Assembly: GCA_051747965.1 (NCBI GenBank)
Contig: JBNJGS010000005.1
Span: 6,819-70,818, forward strand
Length of the DNA stretch: 64,000 nt
Reading direction: 5' to 3'
Source of the DNA: JAQIBY01 sp051747965
GTDB lineage: Bacteria > Bacteroidota > Bacteroidia > Bacteroidales > ML635J-15
Position 1 is the stretch's first letter. Each line of letters begins with the position of its first letter. A program made the translations under genes and the position numbers. The notes under the pieces are model-generated. The model ran no database searches. It was not told the origin of the DNA and saw nothing but the letters and a program-made list of their open reading frames with translations. Shown piece by piece: positions 1 through 7,493 of this stretch.

Positions 1-1
1 C

Positions 2-694
2 CCGGGCAATGCTGTCCTTGTGCTTGCCGGAAACATTGATTCTTTTAAAAGCCTCGAACTGGTAAAAAAGCATTTTGCAGATATCCCGGTTGGGATTATT
101 CCTGAGGAAACAACAATAACTGAACCGGAACAACTATCACAGCGTGAAACCATCAGAGAAGAAAATGTGCCTCAAGATGCAATTTTAATGGGTTTCCATA
201 TGCCGGGTCGTCTTCACCAGAATTATCATGCTGCTGACCTCATCTCAGACATTCTGGCCAATGGTAAATCCTCTCGGTTTTACGCTGGGCTGGTCAGGGA
301 AAAACAAAAATTCTCTGAACTTGACGCATACATTTGGGGCAGCACATACCCCGGTCTGTTTATCATTCATGGCTATCCGGCCGAGGGAATCTCACTTAAG
401 GATGCTGAAAAATTCATATGGGAAGAAATTGATAAGCTCAGAGAAAACGGCTGTCAAAACAAAGAGTTGACAAAAGTCAAAAACAAAGCTGTTTCTGCAT
501 GGATGTTTTCCAATATCGCACTGAATAACAAAGCCTTCCATCTTGCCTATTTTGAAAATCTGGGAGATGTAGGCCTCATCAATAAGGAAGACAATCTAAT
601 TTCCACAGTTACACATGAGCAGATCAGAAAAACAGCAAAAGAGATGCTGAACAGAAACAGTGCCTCCATCCTTAAATACCACGCAAAATCATGA
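2..694 (+). CDS. M16 family zinc peptidase, C-terminal part (5' end outside window)
   Basis: The frame is open from base 2, so the gene begins upstream of the window; only the last ~230 codons are seen. They match the C-terminal half of an M16 (insulinase/PqqL/processing-peptidase) protein: a helix-rich stretch with the family's second-domain signature GFHMPGR followed by DILANGKSSRFYAGLVREKQ, where the G-SSR...LVREK element is the usual M16 pattern. The HxxEH zinc motif of this subunit, if present, lies off the left edge. The stop overlaps the next start as ATGA (691-694), so the two genes are translationally coupled. In this family, paired genes usually encode one active and one inactive subunit acting on peptides in the envelope. 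Sure of the family, not of the substrate. Confidence 0.85.
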   Translation, partial: PGNAVLVLAGNIDSFKSLELVKKHFADIPVGIIPEETTITEPEQLSQRETIREENVPQDAILMGFHMPGRLHQNYHAADLISDILANGKSSRFYAGLVREKQKFSELDAYIWGSTYPGLFIIHGYPAEGISLKDAEKFIWEEIDKLRENGCQNKELTKVKNKAVSAWMFSNIALNNKAFHLAYFENLGDVGLINKEDNLISTVTHEQIRKTAKEMLNRNSASILKYHAKS

Positions 695-1950
695 CACATC
701 ACAAGCCCAGAATTCATGAAATAACTACCTTCCGGAATCTGCCAGTACACACCTATAAACTGGATAATGGAATGGAAATTCATGGTTTTTACAATGATAC
801 GATCAAAGCCATGAAACTGGATTTCATTTTTGAATCAGGACAGGCTCTTCAGTCAAAAACTTTCTTATCGGCTTTCACCAATGCCATGCTACGCGAAGGC
901 AAACAAAATGGAAAAAGCCAATCTTTTGAGGAAACACTCGACTATTACGGCATTTTTCTGCAACAAAAAATTGGCAGAAAATGGTCGGTATTTACTTTTT
1001 ATCTTCCGGTGATGTACCTGGAAAATCTGCTTCCCGTGGCCTATGATATGCTTTTTGATCCGGATTTTACCGAAGATTCACTGACTTTCCTCCGTGAAAA
1101 AACACGGCAGAGGTTACGACAAAATCTTAAACGCACCGATTATAATGCCGCAGCCTACCTGAAAACACTGATCTGGGGAAAAAATAATCCTTTGGGTTTC
1201 TATCCCGAAGAATCTGCACTGAATAATATTACCCTGGATGATATCGAAAATTTTTATCATAAAAACTATATATCTTCCTGCAGAATTGGCATCTCAGGAT
1301 ATTTCCCCAAAGACATCAAGAGCCAGCTTAACAAACATTTCGGACAAGTTGCCGTACAATATAAATCAGTTGAAAACATTACTGCCCCCAATCCCGATGA
1401 ACCCAAAAATCATCATATCGCAATGGATGACAAAAGCCAGACATCACTGAAATGGGGCAAAAAAATCATCGGACCGGGTCATCCGGATTATTTTGGTTTT
1501 AAAGTTGTTGATACGATTTTTGGTGGTTTTTTCGGATCAAGACTCATGCGCAATATCCGTGAAGACAAGGCTTACACTTACGGAATTTATTCCAACATCA
1601 AACCTTCACAATACGGATGTACCCATACCATCTCAACAGATGTCGGACATGAATATCTTGAAGACACAATCAGGCAGATTGAGCATGAAGCTGAAACTCT
1701 TAAATCAGACTTGGTCAGTGAGGAGGAACTCAGACTTGTTCAAAACTACATGAGCGGTGAGCTGCTTTCCACCTTTGACGGTGCATTCAAACATGCTTCT
1801 ATATACCAGTATCTGTTGGAAATGGATCTTGATTTTGCTTATTATGCTGATTTCATCCGGCAAATTCATGAAATCACTCCCTCAGACATAAGAGATATTG
1901 CGGCAAAACATCTTGACACAAAAGCCATGCATAAAGTTACTGCAGGGTGA
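691..1950 (+). CDS. M16 family peptidase-like protein lacking the zinc motif
   Basis: A 419-residue M16-family protein, the usual length for a two-domain half subunit. At the place where active members carry HxxEH (after the ESGQALQSKTFL segment, roughly residues 45-70) there is no His-x-x-Glu-His, only TNAMLREGKQNG, so this copy should be catalytically dead. The C-terminal half keeps the partner R/Y element (GSRLMRNIREDKAYTYGIYS, roughly residues 281-300), which in the family helps bind substrate in the other subunit. With the ATGA overlap to the upstream peptidase gene this suggests a heterodimer in which the upstream product supplies the zinc site. No signal peptide is visible on this chain. 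Family assignment is firm; the heterodimer is inference. Confidence 0.9.
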   Translation: MTHHKPRIHEITTFRNLPVHTYKLDNGMEIHGFYNDTIKAMKLDFIFESGQALQSKTFLSAFTNAMLREGKQNGKSQSFEETLDYYGIFLQQKIGRKWSVFTFYLPVMYLENLLPVAYDMLFDPDFTEDSLTFLREKTRQRLRQNLKRTDYNAAAYLKTLIWGKNNPLGFYPEESALNNITLDDIENFYHKNYISSCRIGISGYFPKDIKSQLNKHFGQVAVQYKSVENITAPNPDEPKNHHIAMDDKSQTSLKWGKKIIGPGHPDYFGFKVVDTIFGGFFGSRLMRNIREDKAYTYGIYSNIKPSQYGCTHTISTDVGHEYLEDTIRQIEHEAETLKSDLVSEEELRLVQNYMSGELLSTFDGAFKHASIYQYLLEMDLDFAYYADFIRQIHEITPSDIRDIAAKHLDTKAMHKVTAG

Positions 1951-2017
1951 CAACGACCTTAAACATTTTTCGACAAATTATTGATCATTTGAATAAAAAT
2001 CCAGAAGGCCGCAATTG

Positions 2018-2261
2018 TAAACCCGGGTTTCAACCCGGGTTTTCAGCAATGCACTAAATTGGTTTTTGGTCATGATTTTTGCTGCAAAGCAAAGCAAAAA
2101 TTCATGCCAAAAACATTTCCTTAATTTCATTCGATTTCGCCGGTGAAAAACCGGCGCAATCTTTTGGGGGGAGATAACAAGCATAAAATCCTTCCAGACC
2201 GGCTCGCGCCGGCCTGGGGCTTTTTTTCTATTCAGGGCACTTCGAAAACAAGTTTTACGAA
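2018..2261 (+). repeat. Tandem repeat copy 1 (244 bp, hairpin-rich)
   Basis: First copy of a 244-bp unit that recurs from 2262. It starts with two CCCGGG palindromes, continues with an imperfect stem (arms 2065-2085 and 2095-2115, TTTTTGG...CCAAAAA), then a CCGG/CCGG hairpin (CGCCGG-TGAAAAA-CCGGCG, 2139-2157), and ends with a GC hairpin plus seven T. No open frame of note runs through it. It resembles intergenic REP/BIME-type DNA rather than a gene. Confidence 0.85.
2194..2227 (+). terminator. Hairpin plus T-run in repeat copy 1
   Basis: CCAG-A-CCGGC, loop TCGC, GCCGG-C-CTGG, then GGC and TTTTTTT. This has the form of a rho-independent terminator on the plus strand and is the first such structure after the M16 gene pair, although 240 bases downstream. 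The same structure recurs at 2497-2530. Confidence 0.55.
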
Positions 2262-2360
2262 TAAACCCGGGTTTCAACCCGGGTTTTCAGCAATGCACTA
2301 AATTGGTTTTTGGTCATGATTTTTGCTGCAAAGCAAAGCAAAAATTCATGCCAAAAACAT

Positions 2361-2460
2361 NNNNNNNNNNNNNNNNNNNNNNNNNNNNNNNNNNNNNNNN
2401 NNNNNNNNNNNNNNNNNNNNNNNNNNNNNNNNNNNNNNNNNNNNNNNNNNNNNNNNNNNN
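2361..2460. other. Assembly gap (100 N)
   Basis: Exactly 100 N, a conventional placeholder length. The gap falls inside the second copy of a tandem repeat, so its true length is not known and may be 41 bases or 41 plus multiples of 244. Confidence 0.95.
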
Positions 2461-2496
2461 AATCTTTTGGGGGGAGATAACAAGCATAAAATCCTT

Positions 2497-2530
2497 CCAG
2501 ACCGGCTCGCGCCGGCCTGGGGCTTTTTTT
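2497..2530 (+). terminator. Hairpin plus T-run in repeat copy 2
   Basis: Same CCAG-CCGGC/GCCGG-CTGG stem with TTTTTTT as at 2194-2227, 303 bases further on. Here the T-run is also the first half of the long palindrome at 2524-2581. Confidence 0.5.
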
Positions 2531-2581
2531 CTATTCAGGGCACTTCGAAAACAAGTTTTCGGTGCCCTGAATAGAAAAAAA
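2524..2581. repeat. 58-bp near-perfect palindrome
   Basis: Left arm TTTTTTT-CTATTCAGGGCAC-(TT)-CGAAAAC, centre AA, right arm GTTTTCG-GTGCCCTGAATAG-AAAAAAA. The only interruption is the TT bulge. The flanks continue the symmetry more loosely: ACAAGCATAAAATCC at 2480-2494 is mirrored at 2606-2618 in the trailer of the tRNA gene. Copy 1 of the tandem repeat contains only the left half (to 2253). Confidence 0.85.
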
Positions 2582-2611
2582 TCCCTTCCAGCTTGCGCTG
2601 AAAGGGATTTT
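2574..2611 (-). terminator. Terminator of the tRNA-Pro gene
   Basis: Read on the minus strand just after the tRNA: AAATCCCTTTCAGC, loop GCAA, GCTGGAAGGGATTT and a run of T. Stem of 14 pairs with one G-U, followed by at least six T. It lies directly 3' of the tRNA with a trailer of only a few bases. Confidence 0.8.
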
Positions 2612-2618
2612 ATGCTTG

Positions 2619-2693
2619 TCGGGATGGCGAGATTTGAACTCGCGACCCCTCGCCCCCCAGACGAGTACTCTAACCGGGCTGAGCTACATCCCG
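2619..2693 (-). tRNA. tRNA-Pro (anticodon GGG)
   Basis: The minus strand folds as a complete 75-base cloverleaf: acceptor CGGGATG/CATCCCG, D stem GCTC/GAGT, anticodon stem CTCGT/GCGAG with loop CTGGGGG (anticodon GGG at 34-36), five-base variable loop, T stem GCGAG/CTCGC with loop TTCAAAT, discriminator A. The C1-G72 pair is typical of bacterial proline tRNAs. CCA is not encoded (CAA follows the discriminator). It is followed by a strong terminator. Confidence 0.96.
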
Positions 2694-2809
2694 TAGCATT
2701 TGATGGCACAAAAATACAAGCTTAAACTGAATAATCCAAAAAATACGCGGCAGAAAACAATCTTTTACGATAATTTGTTTTGTCTTTCAATTTTTAATGA
2801 AATCTTAAC

Positions 2810-2839
2810 TTGTATTATTAATCTACTGATGTACTTTTG
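2810..2839 (+). promoter_or_regulatory. Bacteroidota-type promoter for the TonB receptor operon
   Basis: TTG at 2810-2812, then 19 bases, then TACTTTTG (2832-2839), which fits TAnnTTTG exactly. The start codon at 2856 is 17 bases downstream, giving a short leader. The spacing matches the known Bacteroidota consensus TTTG-N19-TAnnTTTG. Confidence 0.65.
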
Positions 2840-2855
2840 TAAAAACAACCGAACT

Positions 2856-5228
2856 ATGAAGCGATCACTTATTTTCTTCCTGTTGAGTTTTTTCATTACT
2901 GCAGGTTTTGCGCAAAAACATACCATCAGTGGTTATGTTCGTGATGCGGAAACCGGTGAAGAGCTTATCGGAGCCAATGTATCTGTGGAAGGACAAAATA
3001 TCGGGGCCACAACCAATGCCTATGGTTTCTATAGTCTGACCGTTCCTGACGGGAAATACAATCTGAGTTATTCATTCATTGGCTATCAGGAAGAAAAGGT
3101 AGATGAAAATATAACTTCAGACAAAAAATTAAATGTCGACTTAAAACCAACTGCCTATCAGACAGAGGAAGTTGTTGTCAGCAGTGAGCGATCAGATGCC
3201 AACGTAAACAGTAGTCGCATGAGTGTGGAAAAAATTCCCATGGAGGAAGTAAAAAAGTTGCCTGCTTTCATGGGTGAAGTGGATGTGATGAAAACAGTTC
3301 AGCTCATGCCAGGTGTTCAGGCTGCCGGTGAAGGAAATGCCGGATTTTACGTACGTGGTGGCGGGCCTGACCAAAACCTTATCATCCTTGATGAAGCCAC
3401 GGTATATAATGCCTCTCATCTTTTTGGATTTTTCTCCGTCTTCAATGCAGATGCCATCAAGGGTTTTGAACTTTACAAAGGTGGTATGCCTGCCCAATAT
3501 GGAGGAAGAGTATCATCAGTAATGGACATACAAATGAACAACGGGAATATGAAATCCTATGATTTTGAAGGTGGTATCGGCACCATTGCAACTCGCTTTA
3601 CAGCACAGGGACCGATAGAAAAAGACAAAGCCTCCTTTCTTATTTCCGGTCGTCGCACCTATATTGATGTGCTCATTAAACCTTTCATCAATAATGATTC
3701 ACCCTTTAAAGGTTCCGGGTACTATTTCTACGATGGTAACCTGAAACTGAATTACAAATTTTCTGATAGTGACAGACTGTATTTATCAGCCTATTATGGT
3801 GAAGACATTTTCAATTTCTCCAGTACTGATGCAGGCTTCAATCTAAAAATCCCCTGGGGCAACGGAATCGGCAGTCTGCGCTGGAATCACCTGTTTAACA
3901 ATAAATTCTTCGTAAACACGACAGCACTGTTTTCAGACTACAAGTTCAAGACGGATATCACTATGGGTGCCGGTGATGATGCCGATTTTCGTCTGATTCA
4001 AAACTCAGGAATCAGGGATTTTCATTTTAAACAGGACTATACATTCCTCCCCAATCCTTTACATGAGATACGATTTGGTGCAGAATACATATACCATACG
4101 TTTACACCCAACACGGTAAATATTGAACAGGACAATCAGGATATTGACCTGGGAAGCTCAGAAAAGCAATTTGCCCATGAAGCTGCTGTGTATCTCGGTG
4201 ATGATTTTACCATCAATGAAAAACTCAGTATCTACGCCGGACTCAGAGCCAGCACATTCATTCAGACAGGACCTTTTACCAGGTATGTTAAGGATGAATA
4301 CCGGCTTGACAATGTGGACAGTGTAAAATACAAAGCAGGTGAGGTCGTAGCTGATTATTACTCACTGGAACCCAGATTAAACATCAAATACAGTCTCAGT
4401 CCAACAAGTTCGGTTAAAGCATCATATATGCGCAACAAGCAATACATTCATCTTGCCAGTCTTTCAGCCTCAACCCTACCGACTGACCTCTGGGTGCCAA
4501 GTTCTGATGTTGTGCAGCCGCAAATCGGGGCACAATATGCAGTTGGGTATTTTCGCAATTTCAAAGAAAATCTTTTTGAAACATCAATACAGATATATTA
4601 CAAGGACATGGACAATCTGATAGAATATGCAGATGGAGCATTGCCCATGGACCAGCTCAATGACAATGCCGACAATTATTTTGTTTTTGGTGACGGCATA
4701 TCATATGGTGCGGAACTTTTTATCAAAAAACGCTATGGCGATCTAACGGGCTGGCTGGGATATACACTTTCAAAAACAAGCCGTACTTTTGAGGAAATCA
4801 ATGACGGCGAAACATTTCCTGCCAAATATGACAGGCGCCACGATCTCTCCCTGTCTTTGTCTTATCAGATCAATGAGAAACTATCAGCCTCCACTGTATT
4901 TGTCTATGCTACCGGAAACACTACCACACTGCCGGTGGCACGCTATACCATCAATGGAGAAATCATTGAAGAATACGGGGACAGAAACTCATACCGGATG
5001 GATCCCTATCACCGGCTTGATCTGAGCCTTACCTACGTTCACAAAAAAACAAAAGACTGGGAGTCATCATGGAACTTTTCCGTGTACAATGCTTATAACC
5101 GGAAAAATCCCTATTTTATCTATTTTGATTATGAAGGAAACGCCAGCGACGGAAGCTTTCAGACCAGTGCCAAACAGGTCTCACTTTTCCCGGTTTTGCC
5201 GGCTGTAACCTGGAACTTTACATTCTGA
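2856..5228 (+). CDS. TonB-dependent outer-membrane receptor with carboxypeptidase-regulatory-like domain
   Basis: About 790 residues. The start is set at the ATG giving MKRSLIFFLLSFFITAGFAQ, a clean signal peptide; the frame upstream of it is open but is leader and lies across the promoter. Residues ~20-105 are a carboxypeptidase-regulatory-like fold (HTISGYVRDAETGEELIGA, TNAYGFYSL), ~110-245 the plug (KTVQLMPGVQ, GNAGFYVRGGGPDQNLIILD, GGRVSSVMDIQM) and the rest a beta-barrel with repeated aromatic strands, ending in TWNFTF, the usual C-terminal Phe of an outer-membrane barrel. It imports an unknown ligand with TonB energy. Four bases separate it from the DUF4249 gene, a pairing common in Bacteroidota and distinct from SusC/SusD. 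No polysaccharide-utilisation genes adjoin, so the ligand cannot be named. Confidence 0.93.
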   Translation: MKRSLIFFLLSFFITAGFAQKHTISGYVRDAETGEELIGANVSVEGQNIGATTNAYGFYSLTVPDGKYNLSYSFIGYQEEKVDENITSDKKLNVDLKPTAYQTEEVVVSSERSDANVNSSRMSVEKIPMEEVKKLPAFMGEVDVMKTVQLMPGVQAAGEGNAGFYVRGGGPDQNLIILDEATVYNASHLFGFFSVFNADAIKGFELYKGGMPAQYGGRVSSVMDIQMNNGNMKSYDFEGGIGTIATRFTAQGPIEKDKASFLISGRRTYIDVLIKPFINNDSPFKGSGYYFYDGNLKLNYKFSDSDRLYLSAYYGEDIFNFSSTDAGFNLKIPWGNGIGSLRWNHLFNNKFFVNTTALFSDYKFKTDITMGAGDDADFRLIQNSGIRDFHFKQDYTFLPNPLHEIRFGAEYIYHTFTPNTVNIEQDNQDIDLGSSEKQFAHEAAVYLGDDFTINEKLSIYAGLRASTFIQTGPFTRYVKDEYRLDNVDSVKYKAGEVVADYYSLEPRLNIKYSLSPTSSVKASYMRNKQYIHLASLSASTLPTDLWVPSSDVVQPQIGAQYAVGYFRNFKENLFETSIQIYYKDMDNLIEYADGALPMDQLNDNADNYFVFGDGISYGAELFIKKRYGDLTGWLGYTLSKTSRTFEEINDGETFPAKYDRRHDLSLSLSYQINEKLSASTVFVYATGNTTTLPVARYTINGEIIEEYGDRNSYRMDPYHRLDLSLTYVHKKTKDWESSWNFSVYNAYNRKNPYFIYFDYEGNASDGSFQTSAKQVSLFPVLPAVTWNFTF

Positions 5229-5232
5229 TATC

Positions 5233-6216
5233 ATGAAAAACACACACATATACAGCATCATAATACTACTGAGCCTGGTCACCGCCATGGCTTGTGAAAC
5301 AGACATCACAGTGGATCTGCCCGAACCCGAAGACAAGCTCATAGTTGAAGGTCGTATTGATCAGGGCAAAAAAGCAAAAGTATTCCTGAGTAGCAACATC
5401 GGATATTTTGAACCGGTAAACATTCCGGAAATCACCGATTCAACAGATATTTCACAATATGTAAGTTTCCTGGAAGAAAGCATGGGTTTGATTTATGACA
5501 GCAGCATGATAATCACCGTGGACAATGGTCAGATGATTGACAGCCTGAAGCCTTCATTCATACCGGAATTCCCCTATTTCGGATACCAGGGATCTGAAAT
5601 CACAGGCGAAGAAGGACAAAACTACAGGCTGGACATCGTATACAGGGAAAAAACATATTGGGCAGAAACCTACATTCCTCAAGCTGTTCAGATTGATTCT
5701 GTATGGTACACTTTTGCACAGGACAATGATACACTGGGATTTCTGCATCTGCTTTTCCGCGATCCGGCAAATGTCCGTAATTTTTATTCTATGGAATTAC
5801 AAACTGTAGGTGAACACGCATCTTACTACCCACCCTATTTTGGCAGCTTTGCTTTTGATGATGCAGGGCTGGACGGAGACACCATTCGCTACACACCACT
5901 GACCAAGGCATATGATGGAAATGATTTTTTTCAGGCAGAATTTGAAGAAGAAGGAGATTTTGAAAATGCCGTATATCATAAATTCGGCAGCACGGTTAAT
6001 CTTAAACTCAGCAGTATAGACAAACAACTTTTTGTCTTCTGGATGTCTTTCTTCAAACACCTGGGAACCGCGGGCAATCCTTTCACCAACCCTGCCACAC
6101 TGGATTCAAATATCATGGGAGAAAATGCAGACGGATACTGGGGAGGATACGGCTTTGAAATCAAAACCGTAACCATAGACAGCTCACTGGTGGTGAATGA
6201 ACAAAATGACAACTAA
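5233..6216 (+). CDS. DUF4249 family lipoprotein
   Basis: A 327-residue lipoprotein: hydrophobic leader then lipobox TAMAC with Cys at ~21. The mature start, ETDITVDLPEPEDKLIVEGRID, is the hallmark of DUF4249 (a C-x-D/E-x-D-x-x-L-P-x-P segment followed by L-V-V-E-G). The rest is beta-rich with acidic patches. DUF4249 proteins are usually encoded next to a TonB-dependent receptor, as here, and are presumed to sit at the cell surface as partner of the barrel; their substrate is unknown. It shares the promoter of the receptor gene. No clear terminator follows in the 170 bases before trxB. Confidence 0.88.
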   Translation: MKNTHIYSIIILLSLVTAMACETDITVDLPEPEDKLIVEGRIDQGKKAKVFLSSNIGYFEPVNIPEITDSTDISQYVSFLEESMGLIYDSSMIITVDNGQMIDSLKPSFIPEFPYFGYQGSEITGEEGQNYRLDIVYREKTYWAETYIPQAVQIDSVWYTFAQDNDTLGFLHLLFRDPANVRNFYSMELQTVGEHASYYPPYFGSFAFDDAGLDGDTIRYTPLTKAYDGNDFFQAEFEEEGDFENAVYHKFGSTVNLKLSSIDKQLFVFWMSFFKHLGTAGNPFTNPATLDSNIMGENADGYWGGYGFEIKTVTIDSSLVVNEQNDN

Positions 6217-6390
6217 TCTGTTTTTAGCATGATATTCCGGAAAACCTCCGGACACGTTTTCTGAAATACTGCCCGAATTAATCACCAACTTACTGATTAA
6301 TCCGCAGTAACTCTTGTTCTTTTTGCAAATAATTTACGTGTTTTAAACAGGTTTTATTAATATTGTAATCCCAAATTAAGTGATTTGATT

Positions 6391-7347
6391 ATGGAAAGAT
6401 TAAAATGTCTTATTATCGGTTCCGGCCCTGCAGCCTATACCGCAGCAATCTACGCAGCCCGCGCCAACCTCAATCCCGTTGTGATTGAAGGTTTGCAGCC
6501 CGGTGGTCAGTTAACAACCACGACAGATGTGGAAAATTTCCCGGGATATCCTGAGGGCATCACAGGACCGGAAATGATGGAAGATTTAAAAAAACAAGCA
6601 CAACGTTTTGGTTCTGATGTGCGCTTTGGATTGATTACAGATGTTGACTTCTCGACAAGGCCATTTAAAATAAAAGGAGACCCAGGCATAGAAATAGAAA
6701 CCGATTCCGTAATTATTGCCACCGGTGCCAGTGCCAAATACCTTGGACTTGAATCTGAAGAAGAATTCAAGGGCCGTGGTGTTTCTGCCTGTGCCACTTG
6801 CGACGGATTCTTTTACAAAGGAAAAGATGTGGCCGTGGTCGGCGGTGGTGATTCTGCTGCAGAAGAAGCAACTTACCTGGCAGGACTTGCACGCAAAGTG
6901 TATATCATTGTCAGAAAAGACCACATGCGTGCATCCAAAGCCATGCAGGCACGTGTAGACCAGACAAGCAACATTGAAATGCTGTACCAGCATACCACCA
7001 AAGAAATACTCGGTGATGACATGGGTGTTACCGGTGTCCTTTTGCACAATTCCGCCACCGGAGAAGATGTTGAAATAAAGGTGGACGGTTTCTTTTTGGG
7101 TATCGGCCACATTCCCAACAGCGGGCCGTTTAAAGATTTCCTGAAAACCGATGAAATTGGATATATCATCACCGAACCTGATTCCAGCCGCACAAACATT
7201 CCCGGTGTTTTTGCCTGTGGCGATGTTCAGGATAACATTTACAGACAAGCAATAACCGCAGCAGGATCCGGTTGCAAAGCCGCTCTGGATGCAGAAAAAT
7301 ACCTGGCAGAAAAAGACATTGTGGAAACTGATATAATCAACGAGTAA
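6391..7347 (+). CDS. trxB: Thioredoxin-disulfide reductase
   Basis: A 318-residue low-molecular-weight thioredoxin reductase: reduces thioredoxin with NADPH through FAD and a redox disulfide, in the cytoplasm. Visible are the FAD-binding GSGPAAYTAAIYAAR (residues 10-24), the active-site CATC (134-137) followed by DGFF, the NADPH-binding GGGDSAAEEA (151-160) and the C-terminal FAD element ACGDVQDN with ITAAGSGCKAA. The start at 6391 (ATG GAA AGA) is preferred over a TTG two codons upstream. It appears monocistronic: a 170-base gap precedes it and a good terminator follows. Length is standard. Confidence 0.97.
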   Translation: MERLKCLIIGSGPAAYTAAIYAARANLNPVVIEGLQPGGQLTTTTDVENFPGYPEGITGPEMMEDLKKQAQRFGSDVRFGLITDVDFSTRPFKIKGDPGIEIETDSVIIATGASAKYLGLESEEEFKGRGVSACATCDGFFYKGKDVAVVGGGDSAAEEATYLAGLARKVYIIVRKDHMRASKAMQARVDQTSNIEMLYQHTTKEILGDDMGVTGVLLHNSATGEDVEIKVDGFFLGIGHIPNSGPFKDFLKTDEIGYIITEPDSSRTNIPGVFACGDVQDNIYRQAITAAGSGCKAALDAEKYLAEKDIVETDIINE

Positions 7348-7382
7348 AAACTCCCTGACTGCCTTTACTTTAGCCCGGAATC

Positions 7383-7434
7383 AAAAAATCCCTGAATTTC
7401 AATCATTATCATTGATTGGTTTAGGGATTTTTTG
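7383..7434 (+). terminator. Terminator after trxB
   Basis: Nested stem: outer arms AAAATCCCT / AGGGATTTT, inner arms CAATCA / TGATTG around TTATCAT, ending in six T. Well placed 36 bases past the trxB stop. Confidence 0.75.
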
Positions 7435-7493
7435 TATATTAGCCATCTAGGATAGAATGATAATTAATATTTTTTAAACTAAAATTTAAGCTT

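Larger units (their letters stand above)
2262..2556 (+). repeat. Tandem repeat copy 2, interrupted by assembly gap
   Basis: Second copy of the unit beginning at 2018. Bases 2262-2360 match 2018-2116, and 2461-2556 match 2158-2253. Between them lie 100 N. By comparison with copy 1 only 41 bases (equivalent of 2117-2157) would be missing if there are just two copies; more whole units may be hidden in the gap. Confidence 0.85.

Noticed and set aside
2018..2556. CRISPR array or IS element at the tandem repeat
   Set aside because: Only two units of 244 bp, no spacers, no transposase frame, no cas genes in the window.
2303..2725. Open frames of 83-140 codons on both strands across the first gap
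   Set aside because: They exist only because N is translated as X; the flanks are repeat and tRNA sequence.
6586..7248. 220-codon open frame antisense to trxB
   Set aside because: Complete overlap with a textbook thioredoxin reductase; composition rich in Phe, Cys and His typical of shadow frames.
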